Assembly: GCF_022376445.1 (NCBI RefSeq)
Contig: NW_025954961.1
Coordinates: forward strand, 1,364,001 to 1,428,000
Direction of reading: 5' to 3'
DNA from: Fomitopsis serialis
Taxonomy: Eukaryota > Basidiomycota > Agaricomycetes > Polyporales > Fomitopsidaceae
DNA: 64,000 nucleotides
This document shows positions 1-10,464 of this stretch, one piece after another. The notes below the pieces were generated by a model, which searched no databases, was not told the DNA's origin, and saw only the letters and a program-made list of their open reading frames with translations. The translations under genes and the position numbers were made by a program. Every line of letters begins with the position of its first letter. Within the stretch, counting starts at the first letter, position 1.

Positions 1-1617
1 AGACTGAACGACTTGGTCTTGTGCTTGCGTCTTTCCAGGATGGCCGGGTGGACGTATATCTTGACGTAGAAAAGGTTGAGGCGAGATGGGAGCACAAGGA
101 GGTCGGTCGCCTCTTAGATTTCACTTACTCAAGCTAACGTGGACTCTCTATTCAGCGCGCTGATGTCGATCTCCCAATGCTTGCTGCGTACGAGACTGTT
201 GACCTCGGAATTGTCTCCACCCTCCAGAAAGTTGCCGCGTCGGCATCCCAACGGCTCTTGGACCTTGTCGAAGGGAATCACCCAGTGTTATATCCTGACC
301 CTATCAACCAAGACACAGTCTATGTCTACCATGCCTTCGGAATCCACGCTCTGCAATTCGAGTCATTGCTACGGGGTCTGGCTCTTGCTCTTCGCGATGA
401 TTCATCAGAAAGTGGCGGCACCTCTTTGGACACTTCGCTCCAGACATGTAAAGGCACCGAGGTTCGGCCCATCATTTCCACGTTCGACATCGAGTCGAGG
501 TAAGTTGGTTTGTTGTGCTGGAGTACGCGGCATCTCACGTCCGGGGCAGGTCTTCAAGTCCTATTATAGGTGTATCGGTGCCGGGCGACGTATACTTGAC
601 ATACAGCATCTTCATCTTGACGGCCGCGATGCGCCTTACGGTATTCCCTCTCAATCTACGTTCAGAAACTCCGTACTCTGTGGCGTCAGAGTTCTCTGCA
701 CAGACAGACAAAACACCATCACCAAAGTTGTTACCTGCTCTAGAGCCAGCTCCATACGACAACCTATTGAGCAGTGAATCGTACTCCATCCCTCCCATCC
801 TTGCCAACCCCAAGGGCTTACCAGCCTACGCTCGATTATCGCTACCGCCGAATGCAAACGCGGAATTCATGGTCACCCCGGACACGCTGCGCTACCTAGG
901 CAAAGTGGCCGAGCACATCACATCCCAGATCCGCGACGTCGTCCTCGGCCATCGTGTGGCAGAGACACGAGCGCAACTGCAAATACAGGAGCTACAGCGA
1001 CAAAGGCAGCGGGTCAAGGCGGTGCTCGATAAGGTGGCGCAGTTGAAAGGCGATCGACACGATCGTACCGCCAAGAAAGTGGAGGAACTGCAGGCTAGTC
1101 AGAAGGCGATCATGGCACGAGCAGACGCGCTCTTGCAGTCTATGGTGCAGAAGGCTCTCCGGAGCTGAGCGAGAACGAGGCAAAGTGGTTTGAGGAGCTT
1201 AGGCGGATGAAGGCGGAAGTGACGGGAGTTGGCAAATACGATGACAGGTCGTTCGCCGCTCGATCGAAGCTCGTGAGTTGTAAGTCATATAGAGCTAGAG
1301 GTCTCTGACGTAGCCTCGCTTCAGCTCCACAAGGAGGTCGACCGCCTTTTACCCCAGCTTCAAGATATGAAAGAAGTCGAAAGGAGGCGTCAGCAACTAC
1401 GCGGTTCTGAAATGCTCGGGGCTACCCAGGCATTGGAACTTGGTAGACGATCCGGCGAGGAGTATGCTTCCCTCCTTGTGCGTTGCAGCGGAATGACTAA
1501 CGGCGTTGCCTAGACGCCACAGGATCGAAATCTCAGGAGGAGTTGACACAACTGGCATCAAGACTCGACATGACGCTGGAACCGCCTCCTGCTCTGAAGG
1601 AGTCTGCGAATACATGA
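1..1617 (+). CDS. NUP82: Nucleoporin Nup82/Nup88, 5'-truncated, frame-disrupted
   Basis: This is the 3' part of a gene that begins upstream of the window. Nup82/Nup88 sits on the cytoplasmic face of the nuclear pore with Nsp1 and Nup159 and helps mRNA export. Exons read 3-101, 156-499 and 550 to about 1272 (introns 102-155, 500-549 and 1273-1324, each 50-54 bp), then 1325-1461 and about 1514-1617. The first part has beta-propeller-like sequence (VYVYHAFGIHALQFESLL). The C-terminal half is a long coiled coil (SQIRDVVLGHRVAETRAQ, then EELRRMKAEV and HKEVDRLLPQLQDMKEVERR). The frame breaks near 1155: QKA is followed by SPELSENE in the +1 frame, so one base appears to be missing. The last junction (1462/1513) is also off by one. 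The family call comes from the propeller plus coiled-coil pattern; the exact 3' exon model is uncertain. Confidence 0.75.
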
Positions 1618-1990
1618 TACGTCGCGCTGCACCACTGGGACTTACTCGACGTTGCAATGCATATTCCCCAGCTCCTCATCATTGTACACTATTCCCAATC
1701 TGTTGTATCATACTCTCACTCGTGTTGTCTGTTCGTGAGGCGTGTTGTGTTACGCGTGACCAATACGCGACTCTTGAAATCACCTGACCGTTCCTCATAC
1801 ATGCCAATCTCGATTTTTAGAGTCTCGGCTCGAGTCAAGCTACTTGCATTTCATCCGATATCGTTCGCCTCTTTAGCCATAGATGCTGTGTACGCTACAC
1901 CAAGGCTGCCGTATACCTACTCTGCAAAGCGACTGCTCCCTCTTACAGCACACGCCCGGGTGACAATTTCTCTCCTAAACCACCGCCTCC
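1618..1990. other. Intergenic, no gene seen
   Basis: This 373-bp gap lies between the Nup82 stop and the MYND gene start. It should hold the Nup82 3' end and the MYND promoter. The open frames here have no recognisable protein features. Confidence 0.6.
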
Positions 1991-2760
1991 ATGGATGATT
2001 TTCTCCAGTTCCTCGAATCAGGCGGTATACCACCTGCCCCCACCACCCCCCACCAGTCCTCTGATCCAGATGAGACGCTACGCAAAGGAAACACACAATG
2101 CCAACATTGTTTCAAGTCGCGGCTGGATGGTGCCAGGATGTCGAGGTGTGGAGCATGCAAAGTCGATATGTACTGTGTATGTCCCTGTACTGCATGTCGT
2201 CTGTGATGCTTAGCATACTTACGGCTCCTCAGAGTAAGGAGTGCCAGAAGGCGGCTTGGCCTGTCCACAAGGCTCGTTGCAAGATCAATCAGCGTGTGCA
2301 TTCGCAAGTGGGCACAGATGCGGTCGAACATTACAAGTCTCTACGAAACTTCTGCCAGAAACACCGCCCCATCCTCTCTGACTCCGTCATCCGTGCCCTC
2401 GATCTCTGCGTCGACCCAACGCGTGCCGAGCGTGATCTGCTCACAATCGCCGTCCGTCCCCGCCCCTCGTCGACGCGGACGGAGACAAATTTCTTCGTCG
2501 CGGCAGCAGAGGTCACATCGCTCAGCGAATTCGAACCAGAGAAGCAAGCGGAGATGCAGTCGCAACTGAAGTACGCAGCAGATCTATGCAAGCGCGAAGG
2601 TGGATCGGGGGCGGTCTTCGTCATGGTTTGCTGCATCGATCCGCCGATCATGAACGTCATCCCTGTCGGCTTCTCGCAGGAATGTCTAGATGATGTCCGG
2701 CCGGGCGACCCGTGGAAGGAGCAGCTGTTCAACAGGATGAACGAGGGCATCGTGGTATAG
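1991..2760 (+). CDS. MYND zinc-finger protein
   Basis: The gene has two exons, 1991-2176 and 2233-2760 (56-bp phase-0 intron), giving about 237 residues. The N-terminus carries a MYND finger spread over both exons: CQHC, then CGAC, then YC/SKEC joined across the splice, then HKARC, the usual C-x2-C / C-x2-C / C-x3-C / H-x3-C order at about residues 36-75. MYND fingers are protein-interaction modules. The rest (about residues 80-237) is a helical and beta region common behind MYND fingers in basidiomycete proteins of unknown function; no SET domain is visible. It converges on the WW protein with only 136 bp between stop codons. Confidence 0.88.
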
Positions 2761-2896
2761 TAGGATCATGGACGACTCACAGAAGGGCTCACTACTTACA
2801 CGTGTCTTCGCTCGCGATAAGCAATCTGGTCGAATTCTAGTCAGCTGTGTCCAATGCCAGCTTCGTCACTTTGTGCCATCGTTAGCAGTGGTATGG

Positions 2897-4688
2897 TCAC
2901 TTTACAAGTTTGAGTGTCCAGAGGCGCGATTCCCATCTCCACATCCTGCCGAAGACGTGTATTGCCAGGGCTGTGAAGATGAGCACGGCGAAGAATGTAG
3001 CAATAGTGACTGAGGTCGATGCGACGTCGGTCGCAGGGTCACTTGAGATGGGCTGCAGAGCATACGCAACAATCGCTACCGTGAAGCCGATCAGAGACCA
3101 CACGAGTAGCACCGCTGGAAGGCTCAGAAACAGCGCATGTCCAGGTAACCCAAAAGTGTTCCGGTGAGCGTTGTTCATGTAAGCGAACTGTACATGAACG
3201 TGAGGCTTGATGCAGGTGGTTTTGTCAAGAGGTAAGAGATGACGTACCGTCCGCGTTGTTGATATTTGAGTATCGCGCTGATGTCGCCACACGAAGAATA
3301 CGCCAGTAGCAATGCTGCCGAGGGAAGCGAAGGCTGCCATGATAGAGCATACTCGCGCTATTTGTGCAATATCTCCTACAGACAGCAGGCCGACGGTAGC
3401 TCTGCCTCAGTCAGCATAACCGTGTACAACCTCATAGGGGCCGACGTACGAGAGCAGCACAGTTGACTGAGTCGAGCAATAGAACATCAGTCATGCACTA
3501 CCACAAGGATCCAAGGACATCTTGTCCGCTCACTATGAGAATGAAATCCGAATATCCTCGAACTAATTGATCCGTATATTCCTTCCAGCTCTGATGTAGA
3601 CTCGATAGACGTCCACGAAATTCACTGGCATGTTGGATATGTTCCAGATATGTTTGCGGGATGCCAAAGAAAGGCCCATTTATAAGGAGGCGGAGCAATG
3701 TGCTCGCAACAATTGATGGGCTATTGGACACGTACGCCGGGCTGGCGGAAGTCCTTCTATGTGTGCGAAGCTGATTGAATGTGTACTTCCCGTAGCCATC
3801 TGCGTGACGATAGCTGTCTGCACAGAATATGAGATTTGGTCGTATGAACGAATGACACAACACTTGCAGACTTCACGAAGGATCCATGCGACGAGAACCA
3901 CCATCGATGTCTCGCGTATGGTAGCTCCTGTTGGGTAACAGTAAGTAGGTACAAAGTACCTACTGAAGACGAGCACTCACCTTGAGGCACCTCCAAGTGC
4001 CGGAGAAGGTCGTCACTCTCAACCTTTGAGAATGGTACGACGCTACGTTCACCAAACATGAGGTTATCTGTGCACGCTTGAGTTCGCTTAACATGTACCG
4101 CATGATATTGCACAATACCGAAGTAGTACGCCCTGACAGAGTCGATAGCTTCTGTCAACGCTCTATGCGGCATGGTCATATGAGAGGGGTGCCCTTGAAC
4201 GAAGTTCCAGTACAGCCTACGACGGCGGAGTACTGTACTGTACGTCTGAGACAAATATCAACAGCATTGTTAACAGACTTACGATTTGAGATAGACACAT
4301 CTTCCGAGCCAACCCAATCCTTGAGCGGTTTGGCAACAGCATGCTCAGCGAGGCACTGGGTATGGTCGATGATGAGATAGAAGTAGCTTCCAGCGGAGCC
4401 TAGCAAGCATGCCTCCAGTCCATCTGGTAGATTCGACGCTTGATTTGCGAGACAGTACTCGTTCACGCTGGCCAGGATCTCTGGCTGGTGAATGTCTTCG
4501 TCGACAACCAGCTTGAACTCGTCGTTACGGAAGTAGGCCCAACCTTGCGGGTGAATGTACTGTGTCCACCCGGGAGGCATATCGCTGCGCGTGCGTTCGA
4601 GGACTATGTACGCATCATCTGTTGTATTGACCGCAGTGGAGACACCAGTACCAGTCTTGTAGTCGTCGAAGTTATCATAAGTGGCCAT
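2897..4688 (-). CDS. WW-domain protein with C-terminal membrane segments (Agaricomycete family)
   Basis: This is a multi-exon gene starting at ATG 4686-4688 (MATYDNFDDYKTGTG) and ending at 2897. An N-terminal WW-like module is visible (PPGWTQYIHPQGWAYFRND, about residues 38-56), followed by VDEDIHQPEILASVNEY. Later blocks are RLYWNFVQGHPSHM, VPFSKVESDDLLRHL, VAWILREVCK, YGKYTFNQLRTHR and GIPQTYLEHIQHASEFRGRL. Two C-terminal hydrophobic stretches follow (ALFLSLPAVLLVWSLIGFTV and TIATFFAVLIFTALAIHV). I recognise this block order as a family widespread and often multicopy in mushroom-forming fungi, with no assigned function. A cytosolic WW module on a tail-anchored protein suggests a proline-motif adaptor at a membrane, which is inference. 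Individual splice sites were not all resolved. Confidence 0.78.
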
Positions 4689-5043
4689 AGTTTCTGAGAA
4701 AAATCCAGCAGTCCTTGTATAGATGTCCGCAGAAACGAGCAGCTCGGTGGTCTAGACGTTCGAAGGCGTCGAAAGATAGGTCTGCATTAGGTCTGCATGT
4801 CGTGGTGCAGTTCGCAAGCGGCGCGCGTTGAGCGCGAACTCTGCAGACTGCGCGGCTGTGGCTTCAACGTGATGCACGTGCTAACAGGTCGCGTCTTGTG
4901 TCGGTCCTTGGAGTCGCGTCGCGTCCGCCATCGACCTCTCCTTCACTTCTCACATTGAACCTTCACGCCGGTCAGTTGACTCGCTATGTGTTTGTGCTGA
5001 AATACATGCTAAGCTCTATATAGCACGCTTGGCTGAGGTGATT
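4689..5043. promoter_or_regulatory. Divergent promoter region, WW protein / NSP1
   Basis: This 355-bp gap separates the divergent starts of the WW protein gene (minus) and NSP1 (plus). It includes a CpG-rich patch around 4910-4930 with repeated GTCGCGTC. A TATATA stretch at about 5016-5022 lies just upstream of the NSP1 ATG. No operator-like site is certain. Confidence 0.45.
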
Positions 5044-7340
5044 ATGAGTGCTTTCGGGGGCAATCCTAACCAGAATGCTGCCTCAAACACAGCGCCGGGT
5101 GCAGCAGCGCCTGCAGGCGGCACCTCTGGTGCCAGCACGAACCTGTTCGGGGGCTCCGCGTTTGGGGGTGAGATAGGATATGCCATAGTATGTTCTTATA
5201 GAGGTCTCATTATCGATACAGCTGCCAACAGCGGCGGCGGGGGCCTTTTCGGCGGAGGCGGAACCAATACGGCCCCGTCAGGTGGCGGAGGCTTATTTGG
5301 AGGCGGTACGAGTCCTGATGTTTGTGATTATAGACAAACTCACGTATGCGTGCTAGCCGGCGGTAGTATTTTTGGGAGCAATGCCCCCAAGCCAGCTACC
5401 GGGGGTGGCTTGTTTGGCAACGTCAACACGACTGGTGAGTCTTCTTGTAGCAGTATTCTCGGCAACTCAAGTGGAACTACAGGGACCTCGACAGGAGGGA
5501 CGGGAGGCGGGATTTTTGGCAACACCAGTGGGAACGCAGCTGCCCCGGCGTCAGGAGGACTATTCGGAATCGCGAATAACACTGCGACGACTCCAGCTGT
5601 AGGCGGCGGGTTGTTCGGAAATATTGGTGCGACTAACCAGACACCTGGAGCCGGGAATGCAAGTGGCGGTGGTGCCACTCCGGCGGCACCACTCAAGCCC
5701 CCTCCCAGCAACTGTGAGTTATCGGTCTCCGACACTCCGTAGTTGAACCATGGTTGATGAATAGGCAGTCTTTGCTCAGCCTGCCGCGAGTGGGACATTG
5801 TCAACCAGTAAGCTCGAGTCTTAGGCGTAAGGACACGACTGGGCTAACCACATTCTCTCACCGTGTAGCCCCTGCCGTCGCACCCACTGGAGGCTTGTTT
5901 GGCTCAGTACCAAAACCTGCGGACGCGACAACGAGTTCGGCTGCGTCGGTGACAACGAGTACGCCTGCACCAGCTGGTGGCGGTCTTCTCGGTGGCGGGT
6001 TGTTCGGTGCCAAGCCCAGCACGCCTGCGCCATCATCCACCACTGCTTCTACGGCAGGCGATAAGGATAAGGACGCGTCGAAGAATACCACTTCATGTAT
6101 GTGCGCATTCAGTGACTTATGTGTCCTCCGTGCCAATGGAGTGTCTACAGCAGTACCTAACTTCTTTGCGAAGCCTGACGACAAGAAGGATGCACCAGCC
6201 GCGCGTGCGTAATTTATAACGATATCTTCGAACGTAGTCGGTCTGACTTATTCTTGTGCAGCCACGACTCTGCCAGGGTTTAACCTCTTGGGGGCCGCTA
6301 AGGATTCTAACAAGGATGCAGCCTCAGCAGAGAGAAAGGATGCAGCACCGGGTAGGTAATCTCACAATTCCCGCCAAGAGCTAAATAGTCAACCATGAGT
6401 AGTTCCTTCGACTGCGTTCTCGCTGGGCGTTAGCACTGTGCCGAAGGAAGGGGACAAGGCTGCACCAGGCATGTACACTGCATTTTGCCTGCCAAAGTTG
6501 ACCGTGACTATTATTTGTAGGTGCGCCCGCAGCGGCATCCACTGCAATAGCGGTACCTCCGCCATCTATGCTACGGGGAAAGACGATCGAGGAGATCGTC
6601 AACAAGTGGTCGGCTGACCTGGACATCCATGTACGCGAATTCAACAAGTTTGCTAGCGAAGTCGCAGTGTGGGACCGTGCACTCGTCGAGAACGGCAACA
6701 ACGTACGTACTCAGGCTCATTGATACTGTCACTCAGTCTGAATCTACCTTTCGGCAACAAGCTCGCCGCATTGTTCAACTTCGTCGCCGCCGCAGAACAG
6801 GAGCAAAATGATATTGATCAGTCGCTTGATCATATCGAGCAGCAGCAGAAGGAACTTATTTCCACGCTGGAGGCATACGAGAGGTCGACAGAAGAAATCC
6901 TCGGCGGCCAGAGCAGCAATCTACGTGCGCTTGACACCGGGCCTGCTGATACTGAGCGTGACAAGAAGTCAGTTTTGCCTCGCGTTATTATCCATTGACA
7001 GTAACTGACAGCCTCTACCCACAATACCAGTTACACGCTTGCCACCGAACTACATGGCCACCTAGACGACCTGTCCGGCTCGCTGACGCAAATGATCGAT
7101 GCAGTGAACACCCTTGCTCTCCCTGCCGACGGTGTCTCGCAGAATAACGAGGATGCACTGAGCCAGATAGGCGAGATTCTGAGTAGTCACCTCATGAGCC
7201 TGCTCTGGATCGATGGCTCCGTGAAGGAAGTCGAGAGTAGAGTGAACGAGGTGGAGAAGCGTGTGCGACTTGCGGAAGAAAGCGGCGCAAGCTCTGGATT
7301 CAAGGGCAGAGGAAGCTTTGGCGCGAGTGGCAGTCGATGA
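5044..7340 (+). CDS. NSP1: FG-nucleoporin Nsp1/Nup62
   Basis: The start at ATG 5044 (MSAFGGNPNQ) fits the family better than any upstream codon. The first two-thirds is a low-complexity permeability-barrier region rich in GLFG/LFGG/IFG repeats and Gly, Ala, Thr and Pro. It is cut by many short introns whose ends fall inside the repeats (for example 5168-5221). The last third is the Nsp1_C coiled coil: KTIEEIVNKWSADLDIHVRE, then EQQQKELISTLEAYERS, then ALSQIGEILSSHLMSLLWID. The splice at 6703-6761 joins ENGNN to LAALFNFV. Nsp1/Nup62 forms the central channel complex and also joins the Nup82 complex, whose Nup82 member lies at the left edge of this window. The identity is clear; the exact exon set in the FG region is less so. 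Confidence 0.92.
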
Positions 7341-7719
7341 TGTGTATTACTTGTAGAACAGGTTTGATGTCTGTTATCAGTGCTTGGATCATGTTGATGA
7401 CCTTTTCGTTGGCAGATTCTCGAAGTTGCGATTGGATCAATGACGCATCGGATTTCTCTAAGCGTAGGTTCGAGTCTTGCGCCCCGATCAGTATACGTGT
7501 TCTGCCGCATGAGCACGAGCTCCTCAGTTTGCTGTCTTAACCAACCTTAGGTGTGAGAGTTCCCCATCCAAGACGGAGTACTCACGGTTAGAGTTACTAC
7601 TCGATCATCTTCCACAAAGCGATCGTCCTGGCCGGCCGCCGAGTATGGGGGTATAGGCGAGATGTATCATACACTTTGGCTAGTATGAGAGGTAAGTGCG
7701 GCGTTGATGCCGGGTTTAT
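7341..7719. other. Gap between NSP1 and BTB gene with antisense coiled-coil-like frame
   Basis: This is the 3' flank of two convergent genes. On the minus strand, sequence from about 7545 to 7340 translates into amphipathic, coiled-coil-like protein (LRQQTEELVLMRQN, then SNLRLEKSDASLIQSQLRES). The two halves are in different frames around a GGGG run near 7485. It could be unresolved 3' exons of the BTB gene or a remnant of another gene. I could not join it cleanly to the BTB exons. Confidence 0.35.
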
Positions 7720-8484
7720 TTATGTATCTAATACTTGGAATGCCTCCTGCAGCATTCGAACATCCCATTCGTCGAATTTCATGGCGGTCGTTGCGAATAA
7801 GTTGGATCGTGCCTTCTGTCGGACTTCACCGACGACGATGCATTCATCCAGTCCTAACCGACGACCCTCCTCCAGAGAAATGGGTGCCTCGCGCTCACAT
7901 AATCGTACGCGTGCGCTGAGTAACATCTCTTCGAGCCCATACCGCCGCCCCAGGATGATTTGATCCACAAGCGAGGCTACTTGAGGTAGCCGATCTGCGA
8001 CTAGCTCGCAGATCGAATCGAACTGCCACTTGTGAGCCAGCTCGAGGACCGATGCCCACTCATCCGTTGTTTTTAGGTCGTAATGACCGATGCGCCTGCA
8101 GATACACATTGAGGGGTGCGTGTCGCATGACGGTTAAAAGGGCTTACGGCGGGTACAGAATTGACAGGAAGCGTTCCATGTCAATGCTCCTTGTTCCGTC
8201 TAAGCGGATAGGGTTGTTATCAACTTGCCCCTCGCCACCTCCTCTTTGTGGTAACAAGAATAAATCCCGGAAGACAGGAGAGTCTCGATGCAAGAAATAT
8301 CTATGAACGTTGAAGAGTACGTCTTCGACCTGTTATGGTTTTATGTGAGTGTGCGTAAATGCAAGTTAGTGGCGTCACGAACTAAGAAGATTGCATTCCC
8401 GTCAGCGAAGTAGAATTCGCTGTGCTGTTTCACAGTCGGACCTTTGGCCGTATCTTTGGTGATGTCGCGTATATTGACTTGCAT
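7720..8484 (-). CDS. BTB/POZ domain protein
   Basis: ATG 8482-8484 opens MQVNIRDITKDTAKG. The N-terminal BTB fold is readable across two splices: HSEFYFADGNAIFL, then VEDVLFNVHRYFLHRDSPVF after an intron with an unusual GTTCGT donor, then DGTRSIDMERFLSILYPP, then a second intron and KTTDEWASVLELAHKWQFDS. The C-terminal part (VDQIILGRRYGLEEMLLSAR, APISLEEGRRLGLDE) is the standard tail of the large Agaricomycete BTB family. These may be Cul3 adaptors or transcriptional regulators; the role of this member is unknown. The frame ends at 7720, but a GT donor just before the stop (AFQ/gtatta) leaves room for further 3' exons. Confidence 0.78.
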
Positions 8485-9178
8485 GATGACTCGGAGCAGA
8501 CTGAAGTTGCTGTCTCCAGCGAGGTTTATATCGTATGTATCCCGAGTCCCCCCTCCTTTATGTACAAGCCCAAGGGCGATCAGCCGCCTACCGACACGGT
8601 CACTCACCGCCTCCCGCAGACGTGTAGATCCGACTATACCCGCTCAGGAGCTCCATTGAATTATGGCACCGCATCACTCTTGGGGCCGCCCATCAACCGC
8701 CCGGACACGGTGTCTGAAGATCTGATGTGACTGGACCCGGAAGCACGACACGCCAACGACACGCTGACAGCCTGGCTCTAATTGTGTTAACAGGCCTTTT
8801 CGGGGAGGCCGAAACGTTTCAAGTTGCGCGAACGTGGTGCGGTGAGGTCTCCCTCATATTCGTTCCGATGGTACCTAGTAGGGGTTATTCCGTGTTTATA
8901 GGCATCTTTGCTGAACGTGCACTGACCTACTCATGACGAGCTACCAGAGTCAGCCTGGTCTCGCTGTCCCGAACGTAGGCCCCAGCTTTTGCTACGAAGC
9001 CTCAATCAAGTTTCGGTACGGCGCCGTGGTTAGACGCGTTATAGGTCTTGCTATGGTGCCGCTCATACAGCTAGAGTCCCTGAGTGCAGCTGTATAACAA
9101 CGAATTTATGACTTACTCGACACCCAACGAGCTGTAACATAAACTATGTACATAAGCGTAAGTACTGTGCCAGTGGTA
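8485..9178. other. Intergenic, nothing recognised
   Basis: About 700 bp lie between the BTB gene start and the first transposon end. Short open frames on both strands lack protein-like character. I see no tRNA, repeat or transposase remnant here. Confidence 0.5.
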
Positions 9179-9571
9179 CTGACGCTGAACCGGTAATGCA
9201 AACGGTACAATAATGCAAACTGGCGGGTTTTTTCCTCCGTGTGCGCACCAAAAAATGTGCATCATGTCGCCACATGCTGTCTTACTATTCTCTCGTACGC
9301 ATTAAGAGCTACCTGCTCTGTGCACCTCAGGAAAAATCGAAAGGTGCGATTTCAGCGCCTATTCTGCAGCGCCAGTTTTGGCGGGCGAACACAGTCGCTC
9401 ATTTGCAGACGTGCAGACGACATGTTCCCGCCCTCCTTCTGGCCTTGAAATATTTAAGGGTGTGCTCAAGATGTATGGAACTAAGTCTAGCAGGTTAAAA
9501 TGGGAAAACCCTTTGTGTTGCGGGTGCAGGACAGTAATGCAAACGTGATTGCATTACCGGTTCAGCGTCAG
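9179..9571. mobile_element. MITE-like element 1 (Tc1/mariner-type TA insertion)
   Basis: This 393-bp element is bounded by perfect inverted repeats of about 23 bp, CTGACGCTGAACCGGTAATG extending into CAA. They sit at 9179-9201 and, inverted, at 9549-9571. Each end abuts a TA dinucleotide (9177-9178 and 9572-9573), the target duplication of Tc1/mariner/pogo elements. Subterminal copies of TAATGCAAAC occur just inside both ends (about 9195, 9213 and 9535). No transposase is encoded, so it would depend on an enzyme made elsewhere. It lies 93 bp upstream of tRNA-Ser. Confidence 0.85.
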
Positions 9572-9664
9572 TAGGCAAGTACATATGGCTCGGCCCTCAT
9601 TTAGCCTGAGCTCTGGTCAAAAGCGCTGAGTATATGTATAGCGGCCTTAGCTTCTATTTGTCAA

Positions 9665-9778
9665 GGCGCCATAGCCAAGTGGTTACGGCGACAGATTAGA
9701 ATTGAAGGTCCAAACATGAACTGAACCGAAACGATCTGTTCCTCTTTGAGGGCGCAAGTTCGAATCTTGCTGGCGTCG
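9665..9778 (+). tRNA. tRNA-Ser(AGA) with 32-nt intron
   Basis: The acceptor stem pairs GGCGCCA (9665-9671) with TGGCGTC (9771-9777), followed by discriminator G. The D arm is GCC..GGC with the AAGTGGTTAC loop. The anticodon stem ACAGA (9691-9695) pairs with TCTGT (9735-9739). The anticodon loop TTAGAA places AGA at 9698-9700, which reads UCU-family serine codons. A 32-nt intron follows position 37 (9702-9733), the standard place for nuclear tRNA introns. A long class II variable arm (CCTC..GAGG), diagnostic of Ser or Leu, precedes the T arm GCAAG-TTCGAAT-CTTGC. A TCTTTT pol III stop follows at about 9779-9784. Confidence 0.95.
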
Positions 9779-9832
9779 TCTTTTGCAACGCATTCCTAGC
9801 TTTTGAGCTCTGAATTTGCGATGGAAGATGTA

Positions 9833-10464
9833 CAGTAATGTACCGGTCCTTGAAACACTACGGGTCCTTGAAACAAATCGACTTCACTCATTTTCACTGA
9901 ACCTCTGAGGCCCCAGAAAATCATGATAAATAGAATGACACTTTATTACATCTCCTAGATATTCAGTTCAATGGTACGAGCACAGAAGCCCATACAGTGT
10001 GTCGAGAAACCCGAAACTCGTGTTTCACGACATTCTGTTGCCCGATATGGTAAGTGGCGCTTATATCAACCAGACGTTGTACGAAATCCCTTGCACTGGC
10101 GATTGTGAGCTATCACCAGGAAGTTCAGAGCAATCACTATACATTCCTTCGTCTTCACTGGCCCGACTGAGCAGTATTATTTGCGATGAATATGACTGCA
10201 TAGCTGCCGAAGCATTGACATGCACTCACAAAAGTTGCCATTTTAGGCAGGTGTTTCAAGGACTGGTCCCGCCACCGATAAGAGAATTTTGAACTGATCT
10301 CCGTGCTGTCACAGAGCCTCTGCATGGATAAGAATGTAGAATAATTTATATACTCATACAGAGTGATACAAAACGTATATGTGGTCCGATCTTGGGTACG
10401 ACACGTTCAACAGATGTGGTAGGCCGAGAAAGATTTGAGTGTTTCAAGGACCGGTACATTACTG
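9833..10464. mobile_element. MITE-like element 2 (TA insertion)
   Basis: This 632-bp element has perfect 27-bp terminal inverted repeats that begin CAGTAATGTACCGGTCCTTG and continue AAACACT, at 9833-9859 and, inverted, 10438-10464. TA flanks both ends (9831-9832 and 10465-10466). The GTCCTTGAAAC motif is repeated just inside the left end (about 9871), and an inverted near-copy lies at about 10252-10270, so it has subterminal repeats. The CAGT start and TA duplication fit the pogo/Fot1-type branch of Tc1/mariner. The longest internal frame (97 codons at 9999) is not transposase-like, so the element is non-autonomous. It starts 54 bp after the tRNA. Confidence 0.87.

Noticed and set aside
9239..9498. 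Possible transposase remnant inside MITE 1
   Set aside because: The two overlapping frames show no DDE-type catalytic blocks or helix-turn-helix; the element is too short to encode a transposase.
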